This document shows, piece after piece, positions 48,702-59,783 of a stretch of 64,000 bases of DNA. The stretch is from contig NC_133300.1 of NCBI RefSeq assembly GCF_005239225.2, forward strand, positions 7,345,875-7,409,874, written 5' to 3'. This DNA is from Populus alba. Taxonomy: Eukaryota; Streptophyta; Magnoliopsida; Malpighiales; Salicaceae. The notes under the pieces are model-generated. The model was not told the origin of the DNA. It saw only the letters and a list, made by a program, of their open reading frames with translations, and did not search any database. The position numbers and the translations under genes were made by a program. The stretch's first letter is position 1, and every line of letters starts with the position of its first letter.

Positions 48702-49005
48702 TCACTTTTTATCATCTTCTGCGTTCTCCTGCTCATACAGACGCTTAAACTTCGTGATCTGACCTAAACTTTCAACCATTTGGCGTTTTGCTATGAAGTG
48801 GTAGACTTTTGTCACTATTGCATTTGAGGGTGGATTCCTTTCTTCATCCTGCACAAATCTGCATTTCAAAAAGCACCGCAGATCTCAACATAGCTCGCAC
48901 TGAATTCCATTTCTAAAAGTAAGATTTGCTCAGAAAGACGGTGTGATTTAGACCAAACATTATTTAATGCTCTGTCAATGGCCTCACGCACGTCGGATAA
49001 AGATT
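48702..49005 (-). pseudogene. Frameshifted coding relic of an unrecognised protein
   Basis: After an acceptor-like AG (49007-49006), one minus-strand frame encodes about 45 residues, including DVREAIDRALNNVWSKSHRL and a Leu/Glu-rich helix ending near VEICGA. At a run of five T (plus-strand A, 48868-48872) the meaningful reading moves to another frame. It continues through CRFVQDEERNPPSN, IVTKVYHFIAKRQM and ITKFKRLYEQEN to TGA at 48704-48702. Both halves look strongly protein-like and neither is low-complexity. The frame change means a pseudogene or a base-calling error. The helical, charged composition suggests an intracellular protein C-terminus. I could not name the family or find convincing upstream exons. 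Confidence 0.45.
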
Positions 49006-50660
49006 CTTGGACAAGCCCGGAAACATTAATATAAATTAGGATACATGATCTTGGTTGATTAACAAATCCACTTTGCGTTTATGACCAGCACTCAATAGAA
49101 TGGAAACATGAATCATGATCCCAGTATTTTGAAGATCACAGACATCATATATTTCTCACCACTGTAATTTACATTTCTAAGGCTCTTCAACAAGAAATAT
49201 ACTCTTTAGAAACTACCAGGACATACAGGGATTGCATTGTTGATGATAAAAGAATTTATCTACAGTTGCACAAAGCCATTAAAAGCACATATAGCAAACG
49301 CAACCAATAAAAAAGAAAGAAGAAGGATTGGCCTTGATGTTGTGATAGCGGAATGAGAAGGTATCATCAGAGCCAGTTGCAATCCGAAATGGTTAGGGAT
49401 TGGGTGCCTATATGGGATGCCAGAACCCAATTATAGAGTCTGATTGGCCGGTTCGTATCCAGACCACAGAAGTCCAAAGGGAGTTGGCACAGATTGTGGG
49501 TGATGTTCAGAGTTCTAAATTGATGTTTTCCATGAGGTCAAATCTCACTTCCTAATTGGAGTGCTTGATCTCTCGATAACAGGGCTGATTTCCTGAAGGA
49601 ATCAAAGGAGAACACAAGTTGTACATCTTGAAAGTTTAATCTTTCTTTCAAGCCATTTGTATCTTTAAAGACCTTTGGCTTTAAGAGTGTCAAGAACAAG
49701 ATATTGGCTTGTATGAATTATTTAAGTGACACAAGTGATTTCTAGGCTCACCACAACTTTGTCTTCCCATGTTTTCCACTTTATCGCGTTGTTAGAGAGA
49801 AATGATTGTCATGAGAGGTGATCTGGTTGTACCCGTAGGTGTGAAGGAGAGCTGCACCGATGGTTGTGGAGACGATGATGGATATTTTGCTCGAGATAAG
49901 AAAAAGGTTGGTTCTTGTGACAATAGAAGGAGAGAAAACAGGGAGGCTCTCGGTTGTTGCTTTTAGCTACTGTTTTGAATTCTGGTGGGAGAGTGTGTTG
50001 TGTGTGCAGGAAGGTTGTCCAAAGTTTAGGGGAAGTTGGTATAGCAGTGTAGGTGACGACTGTTTGAAAAAAAGGTTAGGGTTTATTTATTTATTATTAT
50101 TATTATTTTATGAGTGGGGGAGAGAATCTATTTTTTTCTGTTGATTTTTTAAAAGTTTTTTTTTCTTTAGCTTCCCCGAACCTTTGTGTGTACATTCCCT
50201 GTTACATTTTGTTTTTTCCTTCCTGATTGCGTGGGCCGAATTCAAACTTGGTTGCTAAGCAATTCAAAATCACTTTAGATTTTAAATTATTTTTGCACTT
50301 TTAGTTTCTTATCCAAATATTTTTTTTATTTTTTTTGTATTTTGATTTTTTTTTAAAAAGGCAACATTAACATCAACTCAATGAGAAAAATTAATCAATA
50401 ACTTTGAATTTTAAATTCTTCTGAAAAGACATTGAAAATGCTAAAAATTACACAAATACATTAATAACATGTTTTTATATCTTGAGAATATTTAGAAAAA
50501 CAAGGGGTAATAGACAATTTCCCCTCTCTTTAATTATAATGCTTACAACAAAAAAATTCGTAAGAGACTTTAGACAGTAAGCTTGTAAAAAGAACAAAAA
50601 AAAGATAAAAGGTTGTGGATTTTCTAGATAAAAAAATATCAATCCTTTGAAAAGTATCAA
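49006..50660. other. Flank of the coding relic; no supported gene
   Basis: Composition is mixed and less AT-rich than typical intergenic DNA here. A primer-binding-site-like 'ggtatcatcagagccag' (about 49360-49376, plus) recalls the initiator-tRNA-Met site of copia elements but contains an extra 'tca'. A 94-codon frame at 49860-50144 (plus) has no recognisable domain. The interval could contain further exons of the relic at 48702-49005, but none was demonstrable. Confidence 0.35.
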
Positions 50661-50682
50661 AAGTGAGGGCTTAAAAGCGAAC

Positions 50683-51292
50683 TATCTAGTAGGTGAGAGC
50701 TAAAAAGCATGCTAAAAAAAGAGAGAGATAAAGCTCTAGCGTACTATATAAGAGATAAGGGCTGAAAAACGTACTTAGAAGAAAATAGATATGGCTAGAA
50801 AGCGAAATAAAAAGAAAAAAGATAGAGCTGGAAAACACATTATCTAGTAGGTGTGGGTTGGAAAGCACACTCAAAAGGAAAGAGATGAGGCTATAAAATA
50901 TATTATCTAGTAGATAAGAGCTGAAAAGCACACTCGAAAGAACATAAATAGAGTTAGAAAATTTATTATTTGATATGTGAGGACTAAAACACAATTAGAG
51001 TGAAAGATATAGGGCTAGAGATGGAAAGTATTTGTAAGGTGAGAGATGGAAAGAGCACTCAAAAGAAAATAAAGAGGATTAGAAAGCATTATCTAGGAGA
51101 GAAGGGCTGTAAAGCACACCCAAAAAAAAATTGATAGATTTAAAAAGCACACTTAGAAGGAAAATGAAACAACCAGAAAGCACACTCAGAAGAAAATAGA
51201 TAGGGTAGAAAGCACACTATTTGGGAGATGAGGGCTGGAAAAAGCACTCATAAAAAAAAATAGATAGGACTATAAAGTACATTATCTGAACC
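50683..51292. repeat. Minisatellite, ~62-65 bp unit with ~33-bp subrepeat
   Basis: Units recur with the order 'tatctagtaggtgaggg', 'ctggaaagcacactcaaaa', 'gaaaatagatagggct' and 'agaaagcaca'. Recognisable starts lie near 50683, 50745, 50842, 50904, 50967, 51032, 51090 and 51220. In places only the second half ('cttagaagaaaatagatagg...agaaagcac') is iterated, at about 33 bp, for example at 51150-51215. This shows two levels of repetition. A 102-codon minus-strand frame (50686-50994) is generated by the repeat and is not a credible gene. Confidence 0.8.
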
Positions 51293-52360
51293 CAGTGACG
51301 ATCTTCATAAAGACAATATAAAAACATAACGATGAATGTTTAAGGTATAAGTGTCCACTATTACCAAGCAGATACTTAGAGATGAGTTAGGTGTTTCACG
51401 AATCTAAACCCTAACTTATAGTTATAGGATAAACTGTTAATGTCCCACCTAACTTGCATCATTTATTTGTTTGATATAAACTATGGTACTTATGTGCTTT
51501 CTAATTATTGGTCTATTTAATTGTCAAAGCTAGTCTACTCTAGTAGAGTGAACTGTAGCTTTATGGTCAAGTGTAGCCCTTCTAGAGTCCAAACATATAA
51601 AATAAAATAAAGACTATCTTTTTATTTAATATCATAAATATATTTTACGTACAAGTTCATAATCTTTTATATTAAAAGAAAAAAATATTTTTTTATATAT
51701 TTTTAATGTAGGTCAAGTTCTCATTACTTTAATAAATTAGTTATTAAATTCAACATGTATGTAAAATAATAAGACTATTTTTGTGATTTTTTGGAATTCT
51801 AAACTATGTAAATATGATTTATTTTTTAGAAAATTAGTCATATGCAAATCAATATATTTAAATGTATTTGTGAAAAAAAAATATTTTTTTGTTGTTTTTG
51901 GAATAATAATAAGAAGAAAAGGCTAATTTATTTAATACCAAAAAAATACCTCACGTGTAGATCATAATCCCAAATATTAAATATAAGAGGGTAGAAAAAG
52001 TTCAAGGACAGGAAAAAAAAAAAAAAAAAGCAAAATTTTCCTTTTTAAAAAATCAGAAATTAAATAAAAAAAATAAGGCTTTATTGTTTGGGGAAAAAAT
52101 TTTTTTATTTAATAACAAAAAAAAATCTTTCATATAAATTATAATCTCGAATATTAAATATAAAAAGGGTAGGAAAGTGAGGGATTGAAAAAAAAATCAT
52201 AAAATTATTTTTTAAAAAAATAAAAAATTAAATTTAAAAAATAAGAATTTTTTTTCCTAAACAAGAAAAAATCAGTAAAATAAACTGTCAAAAATTCATA
52301 TGCCGTAAAGATCAAAAAGTGTATTTTCCCTTTCTGTAAAATTCTGTCAGACCAAATATG
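51293..52360. other. AT-rich intergenic DNA
   Basis: No gene is seen. The interval contains two similar A-rich passages around 51900-52040 and 52080-52230. Both include 'tttatttaata.caaaaaaat', 'ataatc.c.aatattaaatata' and 'agggtag.aaa', so it is a diverged direct duplication of roughly 140-180 bp. Confidence 0.45.
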
Positions 52361-52363
52361 GTC

Positions 52364-52407
52364 TTAAGTGACACAGAGCCACACCGGCTGGGCTCTGTGT
52401 CATTTAA
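52364..52407. repeat. 17-bp inverted repeat, 10-nt loop
   Basis: The arms 52364-52380 ('ttaagtgacacagagcc') and 52391-52407 ('ggctctgtgtcatttaa') are reverse complements except for one position. The loop is 'acaccggctg'. The same arms would form a hairpin in RNA from either strand. It may be a junction of two element ends or a small foldback. Confidence 0.7.
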
Positions 52408-52526
52408 GTTTGTTCGGAATGGACCTCTAAGAAAACAAAACTCACAAAAGACCAATCCATAAACAAAGTTTGAGTGCCTTCTTTCATCCTTTGGAAGATT
52501 AAAATGAAGAAATCTAATAAACTAGT

Positions 52527-52658
52527 AGTTCATGCTTCAAAAGTTTGAGGATTAAACCTTAAAAAAATATTAATGTAAACCATAGAAACAAACACACAAA
52601 AACGATGCACGCAAATAATCTAGGAGTTCATGCTTCAAAAGTTTGAGGATTAAACCTT
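52527..52658. repeat. Identical 34-bp direct repeats, 98 bp apart
   Basis: Positions 52527-52560 and 52625-52658 are identical. The second is followed by an A-run of 16. The 64 bases between them carry no recognisable feature. Perfect identity in an otherwise decayed neighbourhood points to a recent local duplication or to a target duplication around an insertion. Confidence 0.75.
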
Positions 52659-52659
52659 C

Positions 52660-54234
52660 AAAAAAAAAAAAAAAAATAGGAGACAAAGCTGCTTCCTCTG
52701 GACTTTGCTGCTGGACTGCTGCTGGAGGCTCACGGTGCAGCTGCTGGACTGTCACTGTATGGAGAGGATGGTGATGTTGGTTCAATGGAGGTCACGCTGG
52801 TGCTGATGGAATGGATGTCACAGTGCTAGTGCAGAGCTGGAACAGGAAGAGATGAAGTTGCGCTGGTTTAGAGCTACATGGCTGAGAAGACGATAGTGCA
52901 GCCGTTTCTGGTGCAGAAAAGAAGAAGCTGTTGCCCGCTGGATGTGAGGTGGTGAGGGACATATCAGTGCTGGAACCTTGAAGGCTGTAGGCTCACGGGT
53001 GTGGATTTTTCAATTTTAGTCTCCTATTTGATACAGCTGATGCCTTGGAAGACTTATAACCAGGTATTATCACGATGGAAGAAGTCTAAGTTTGGGATGA
53101 GGTTAAAACAATGAGGGGAACTCCAAATTAAACGTCTTTTTTTAGAAAAAAATGAGGATTTCTTTTTCTTTTTTTTCCTTAGTTTTTCACAATGCCTTTA
53201 TTCTTTCTTTTTCCTCTGGTTTTTTACTGGAATGAAGGGGTGGTTGCCACGGGTTTTTCTGGTATGGAAACTGGTGATTTGAATGGTGTGTTAGTTGCTG
53301 AAACTGGTCTAGTTTGGAGGTGGTTTTGGCAGGAAATGTTGGAGGAGACGGGCTGCTGCCACTGCTATTTTAGGGGCTATTACTGGACTGATTTTATGGG
53401 CTGTCGGGTATTGTTTCAGGCTGAAAAACAGAGAAAATGGTGGCTGCCGTGAGGGAGAGAGGATGGCTACGTCCTTTTTATCAAAATGGTGGCTTCTTGA
53501 AGTTGCAGAGATGGTGGCTACCGAGGCTTAAAAGGTAAGTTTTTGTTTGGCTGTGTTAACAATGTTTTTCTAGCTCTGTGCAGCTGGCAAGTAGAGGATA
53601 CAAGACTGTTTTTGATAAATAGAATAGTGTTAGATAGTGTTTTTGAGAAAACATTTACAGGTGATTTCGGAGCAATTGAGGACTGGAATTTATCTTAATT
53701 TGAAGTACAAGTGACGGGGTGTATAAAGGGGTGTGAAGTATGCGTGGTGTGGTGAAGAGGAGAGGTAGAAATTAGGGCTATAAGATAAGCATCTGGGCAT
53801 TCTTTTCTTTTGTTTGAATGGGAAGAAGATAATAAATAGTAAAATTAAAGGTTTTTTTTTTATTATTATTAATTTGATCTCTTGGAACTTTGCAATTGAA
53901 CCCAATCTTTCCAAAAATTTTCAAATTTCTTATAATTTCACTTTAATTTTTTTCAATTGGACCTAAATTTTAGTACTTTTTACAAAGTGATTCTTAGTCT
54001 TAGATTTCAACATTAAACTTTGTTTTAAATTAAATCTTTATTCAGTTTATTTTGTCAACATACTTTAATCTTGACTATTCTTCTAGTATTTTGATTTTTT
54101 ACAGCTAAAAAATTTATCTCTTCGTGTTCCAAAAATATCTTTGGTTTTTAAATTTTTATTTTTTTTATTTTCAAATAAAAAAGAAAAATATGCAAATAAT
54201 TTTTGGGAATCCAAAATTGAAGTTATGACAATTT

Positions 54235-54269
<35 letters not shown>

Positions 54270-55156
54270 ATAAAGTCTTTTAAAAAACTTTAGATAGTAC
54301 GTTTATAAAAAATAATAAGAAAAGGGATGTTGGGTATTTGGGTGCTGACTCTTGGCCCTTGGTTCATGATTGTGTAATGTGTCTGTAATCTCTATTTAGG
54401 CGATCAACTTGTAATTCGTGACCGACTAACCAACCTATGCGTAAAAAATATTTAGGATTCTTTATGAATGATCTCTGTTCGGGCAACTTGTTCATGTGTT
54501 AAAAATGTGTTAAAAATATTTAGAATTTTTCATGAATGGTTTCTGATTGGATGACCAGCCCGTTAATGCTCCTATATCATTAGGTTTTTAGATGAGTGTT
54601 TTGATATTTTCAATTTTCCAATTTCATGAACAAAACCCCAATCAGGTTAAGGATGTTATGTATAATTTATGCACAGCGAGGATGCAAAATGTCAACATTA
54701 AGGCTGTATGCAATTTACCCTTTTAGTGTTCTAGGGATTTGCAAAAGTTCCTTTGCCCTAAAGAAATCAAAATTATCCATACACACAAGGGAGATAACAG
54801 TACAATAGGAGCATCCAATCATCAAAAGAAATGAATTCTAACCAGTTTCAATCGTGGCTTCAAAATCAAAGGAACCCCTAAAAATGTAAAAACAATCGTT
54901 AGGTCAGCAAACATCAAAGGGAAGTGGTAGTCTGAATTACAGATGAAATACGAGACAACATGCCTGGAAATTGCCAATCAGTTTATTTTTCATGTTTCAA
55001 TAACAGAGTTGCAACTGAGAGTTGTGTAGTATGGCATAGCACAGGGCCAGAACAAGCTCAAGCACCACAATGGGACTACACTACGTTTCTGAACATGGAA
55101 TATAATAGCTTAAATAAAATACTAGTTGTTCGTGATTGGAACATGATCCGACAATC
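52660..55156. other. Mixed-composition intergenic DNA, probably transposon-derived
   Basis: Positions 52680-53540 are GC-richer and full of 'ctgctgg', 'ggtgctg' and 'ggtggctgc' words on the plus strand. No consistent reading frame or domain is visible. A (TA)n run of 29 bp lies at 54238-54266. At 54440-54560 an approximately 80-bp unit is duplicated ('aaaaatatttagga/gaatt...catgaatg'). The 86-codon frame at 53192-53452 is unsupported. The interval ends in the 3' flank of the cytochrome b5 gene. Confidence 0.4.
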
Positions 55157-57584
55157 TTAGGTTGATTTGGTGTACATGCGGATTCCAAAGGCCAAACCCA
55201 ATATGGCAAGAGGAACTAGGAACTGGAGGATCTTGATAATGAACTCGGAGGTCTTATCTTGATTGTGGTGAGGCTGCTTTGGAGTCCTGTACTTTGTTTG
55301 CGGAGGGAGAGTCGAAGCATCGATATCTCCAATGCAGTATTCGCCCATCATTTCTCTGGCACTATCACTATGACCCACATCTTCAAAATCATCAGTTGCA
55401 TCCTGCCCTGCAAAAGAAAGATGAGAAGTATGAGTCCGCCTGGTGTAATAAATGAACTAAAAACTACAGAATATGCTTCAAATGGCCATAGTTAGGGCTA
55501 TACCTGTAGAAGACAACAAAACCTCATCCCCACCAGGGTGGTCTTCCATGAACTTTGTCACATCATAAACCTGTTCCAACCAACAAAGATGGCTCAGAGA
55601 TGAGTATTTTGTTTGAAGGATGCATTGTTTTTCTCAAGGGGGAATGTTTGAATTTGAACATCAAAATAGATTTATGCAGTTAGGAGAAAGGTCTTCCATT
55701 TGCTATTCCTTACATATTTTGGATATGGAACAGTGTGCTCCTACCAAACCATGGAAGAATCAAAAGATTCTCAATGATTAGAGCATCTCAAACCAGAGAG
55801 CTAAATAAAGAGCTAAATTCAAAAAAATATCCTTTTAACTTTTGTTTCTTCTTTTAACAATTCCAACGGCGCAGGTAAATGAATAGCTAAAATAGCTATT
55901 CAACATGTGCAAAGTCATTTTTACATGTTTATGTAGAAATGACCAAATAAATTACCGTTGCCAACAGCTAGTTTTATAGCCGTTGGCCAACAGTTTTTTT
56001 TTTATTCCTTTAAAAGCAAATGGAAATAAAATTGTAAATTTTAAAATCGAGCTCTCAAAACTAGAGAATAAAAGCTAACAACATGAGAAAAGGCTTCTTC
56101 TGTTAGGCAGTCAATAGAGAACAAAAAATAGAGCTCTGAAAACTAAATATCAAAACTACACCGAGTTTACCTACCTCATGATACTGCTGGTTCTGAATAC
56201 CCCTCCCATACCCCACTTCCTCTTCTCAGAAGCAATACCTTAGTTTCAGCCTTTATTTTGCTGTATATGCTAATCTCTATTGTAACCTTTATTTGGTAAA
56301 AGCTAACACAAGACAGAAAGAGCACAGCTGCATGTCTTATTCTGCTTTTATATGCAAATTCCATAGTTTTCAATTATTTAATCAGCCCTGATGAAGGATT
56401 GTGTTGGATTTAAATATGTGCTTTCAGGAAGGCCATAAACTTCATTGTACGGCATCGGGATGAATGGGAAAGAAAAATGAGCAACACTAAGTATTTAAAT
56501 TCCTATGAAGATTCAACTTTTGTACATATAACTTGCAATTATAGCAGAAAAAAATTGAGAAAGATATTGCTGTCGAACTTCTTCTTAAAGCAAAGACAGT
56601 TTAAAACCATGCAAGGCATGGTCATTTTGTTTTTCTTTTTTCTTCTTCATTTGATAGTTTCCTTGGCATGTCCCCTATATTATGTCCTAGATTGCCAAGC
56701 ATGGACGATGGATGTAATAATCGTGCTGGAGCAGCATTGGTTGCAAGAGTTTCAGACACAATTCAATTCCTATTTACTTCCACACTGAGAAATACAAAGG
56801 CCTGATGAGATTTACTTCGAAACAACCAGTAAAACACAGAGAATACATTTAGCAATTTGGAGCATTTCATAACTATTTAGCACTATACAAAAAATGTTTT
56901 GAAATTTGGCAGCTAATATAGAATCCCCCACATAACTGAATGGCTAATGCCATGATAAAGCATGTACTTTCCTGCCTAACCACATGATCTGGTAGTAGAA
57001 TAAAGAAACTACTGGCAACCTTCCACTCTAGCCGAACCATCAAAAAATCACATGAATGCAAGATTTCAGAATTCTAATTATTACTTAGTTCCATTGGTGG
57101 TGCACTATCGAACTTCAAAGGAATCAAACACGATAAACAGCAATGAGATCCACAAAGACAGACACGTAAAACCAAATGAAAAGGCACAGGAACCAGAAGA
57201 ATATTTGAATATCAGAAGAATGAGTCAAAACCAGGTCTAAAGCTGAAAACTCAACAAATCTAGGATAGGAAGTCGGAAATAACTAAAATCACAGGAAACA
57301 TAACAACTTGGTCTCACCCATAAAACAAGATCAGATCAAAAAACAGCTAAGTCTAAGAGTAGCCGAAAAACAACCACATACAAAGATCTCAAATTTCCTC
57401 ACTTGGGTCCAAGAGATCAAACCATAAAATCCACAAAAGAGCAAGAAAGAACAAATCTTTGAAGAGAAAAACAACAAAACTCAATAACAGATCTCACCTT
57501 GCCATTGATAATAAGCCAACAGTCTTTATGATTGTTGTGCACGGTCACTTGTTCAAAAGTGAAAACTTTGCCATCGCCACCCAT
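55157..57584 (-). CDS. Cytochrome b5, ER tail-anchored, 134 aa
   Basis: Three exons, 57584-57498, 55570-55504 and 55407-55157, join with GT-AG borders (AAG|GTGAGA, ACAG|GTATAG) to give 134 residues plus TAA, the usual length for plant microsomal cytochrome b5. Residues 1-100 form the haem domain; the axial ligands are His40 (HPGG, 40-43) and His64 (DVGHS). A hydrophobic helix at about 107-127 followed by RMYTKST is a C-terminal tail anchor, placing the haem domain in the cytosol on the ER. Family role: electron carrier from NADH-cytochrome b5 reductase or P450 reductase to fatty-acid desaturases, hydroxylases and some P450s. An in-frame upstream ATG at 57668 would add 28 residues. I chose 57584 because MGGDGKVFTFEQV is the conserved start. 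Intron 1 is 1.93 kb and contains a MITE-like fragment; intron 2 is 96 bp. Confidence 0.96.
55779..56165. mobile_element. Possible MITE in cytochrome b5 intron 1
   Basis: The left edge 'gagcatctcaaaccagagag' resembles the 'gagcatctccaa'-type terminal repeat of common plant hAT/Harbinger-like MITEs. The interior has 'gagctctcaaaactagag' and 'agagctctgaaaact' words and a GC-richer 'ccgttggccaacag' core near 55980. No clean matching right end was found, so the extent is a guess. Confidence 0.35.
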
Positions 57585-58904
57585 CTCCTTTTTTCTCAAC
57601 TTTCTATTGATGGAACCACAAAGTTGAAAGGACTGGCAAAGATACAGGCTCGGGGGGCTCAGCTTCAAGTGTCAAAAGCAGGTTGGTGGTGTTTGATTAA
57701 TAGCTTGAAGAAAGAGATAAATCTGTGGGCCAAAAAACCAAAGGAGACCGTGTGTACCACACCACCCACTAAAGAGGAATGAAGTCAAGAAATGGAGCAG
57801 TAATTTAATGGTGGCAGTGAGGGTCATTAAATAAACTATATTTTCGGTAAGAAGTAGGTGCATGAGATGGGGGAGGATCTATTGACTTTTTTATTTGTTT
57901 GGTATAATGGTTTTCAACATTGCATTTCTTTCTATTGATTTCCAAGTAATTTCATTGATAAAATTATTTATTTAGATTTATAAATTATTTTTTGATATTT
58001 GATAGTATCATAAAAAATAAATAAATAAAAATATTCTTTAGAATTTGATTATGTCATGAAAAATAAGTTGGAAAATAACTTTTTAATTATTTTTTTCAAA
58101 TTTATTAAAATAATGAGGAATAAATCTTATAAATTAAAAAGTTGAATGAGAATAAAATTGAAAAAAAATCTAATTTCATAAATTATCTTACATAAAATAA
58201 ATAAAAATCAAAATAATGGAGATCAAATCTAAAGGAAAAAAAATTAAAAGATGATGAAATTAAAATAATAATAATAATTATTATTATAATTTCATAAATT
58301 ATTTCAAATAAAATAAATAACAATTAAAAGAATAAGGACCAAATTTGATAGATAAAAATTTCAATTAAAAAAATAATAAGACAAAAGCAAATAACAATCA
58401 TAAAAATAAAGACCAAAGCTAATATAAAAATCAAATTCTAAGTGATGAAATTAAAAAAAAAAAAGATTCAAAACAAAATATATAGCAATTAAAAGTTAAG
58501 GGACCAAATTTGTTATAATCAGTAAATAATATGATATTTCTTAATTTTTCACAACTTTTGAAAAGTGTTTTTCGTCCAAAATAAAAGAAAAACACTTTTT
58601 CTAGAAATCAAGTCAAATTTTTCTTTAACTGAAAAGTGTTTTCTGTTTATCAACTTTTCTAATAACAAATAAACATAGAAAAGTTTGAAAAATAAATTTT
58701 AAAAAAACCACTTTCCACCAAATACACAATATCTTAAAAAATTTAATCTAATAAATAACAAGCAATGATATATTCCTAACAAACTAAAAACTCATTAGTA
58801 AAAATTATATTAAATTCAAATAGCATTAACCTTCATGCCAAACCCGATTTTCTCTAGGACGAACAAAAAAAGCGGAATTGGGATACATTTTATTTTTGGT
58901 CTTA

Positions 58905-59100
58905 TAGGCTATTTAGAATTGTGTTTAAAATGATGTTTTATTAAATTTTAAAAAAATATTTTTACTTAAAAATATTATTTTTAATTTTTTGAATCATTTT
59001 AATGTATTGATATTAAAAATAAAAAAATTATTTTGATACATTTTAAAATAAAAAATACTTTAAAAAATAATCACTGTTATATTTTCAAACATTTCTTATA
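58905..59100 (-). mobile_element. MITE-like element, reverse copy
   Basis: It follows the family order in reverse, with 'tttgaatcattttaatgtatt', 'gatattaaaaataaaa', 'ttttgatacattttaaaata' and 'aaaaaataatcactgttatat'. The terminal motifs are eroded. Its right edge adjoins the duplicated 52-bp segment at 59114. Confidence 0.5.
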
Positions 59101-59113
59101 AACCATTGGTGGA

Positions 59114-59315
59114 CCAAATACTCCACTGACAATATACATGGAAACTCAAAGAATAATAATCAAATAAATACAAAAACCATTTATTTATAAATGATAAAAA
59201 ATGTCCAAAAAATTATAAGAAATTTATACACACACTAATCTTAAACATTTTAATGTACTGATGCCAAATACTCCACTGACAATATACATGGAAACTCAAA
59301 GAATAATAATCAAAT
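59114..59315. repeat. Identical 52-bp direct repeats, offset 150
   Basis: Positions 59114-59165 and 59264-59315 are identical over 52 bases, starting at 'ccaaatactccactgac' and ending at 'aataataatcaaat'. Surrounding sequence is unique to each copy. Complete identity implies a recent duplication compared with the neighbouring decayed elements. Confidence 0.8.
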
Positions 59316-59557
59316 GTATAATTTTTTTTGTTAGTTAAATATATAAAATATATAAAGTCATTAAATAATAATCAAGTGGTGTAGTAATGTTGATTTATTT
59401 GCCCAATTCAAAAGGAAGAGACGCCGGATGAATCAAAAGACCGCCTATTGGTTTTTTTTGGACTTTGAATAAGATTGCATGCGGTTTCTATTTCATACTC
59501 ATAATGCATTCAAAGTCGAGCAAAAACTAAAGAGATTAACTTTTTATTTCCAAAGTG

Positions 59558-59595
<38 letters not shown>

Positions 59596-59783
59596 ATTTC
59601 AATTTCTTTGTGAAACCATTTATTTTATAAATGATTGTCTCAAAGAAAATTAAATAGATTTTTTAAGTCACTTGTCCAAGTACACATGTTTAACGTAAAA
59701 TAAATTACAAAATTATAAGCACCCTTAACCTAAATTATAAACATATAATGCAGTCGTAGTCTTGATTTATATACACACACACA

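Larger units (their letters stand above)
57670..59780. other. Cytochrome b5 promoter flank, then AT-rich intergenic DNA
   Basis: A minus-strand TATA-like 'tatagtttatttaa' lies near 57829-57842, about 250 bp before the chosen ATG. Beyond 57900 the sequence is AT-rich, with oligo-A debris to 58500. A reverse MITE-like copy lies at about 58905-59100. A 29-bp TA run lies at 59564-59592. No other gene was seen. Confidence 0.5.

Noticed and set aside
49359..49376. Copia-like primer-binding site 'ggtatcatcagagccag'
   Set aside because: It has an internal extra triplet relative to the usual site, and no LTR edge or gag is found beside it.
49860..50144. 94-codon plus-strand frame
   Set aside because: No domain seen; the GT-rich composition resembles other transposon-derived patches in the window.
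50686..50994. 102-codon minus-strand frame with repeated LLDN motifs
   Set aside because: It is produced by the minisatellite, whose unit length is close to a multiple of three. There is no promoter or other gene context.
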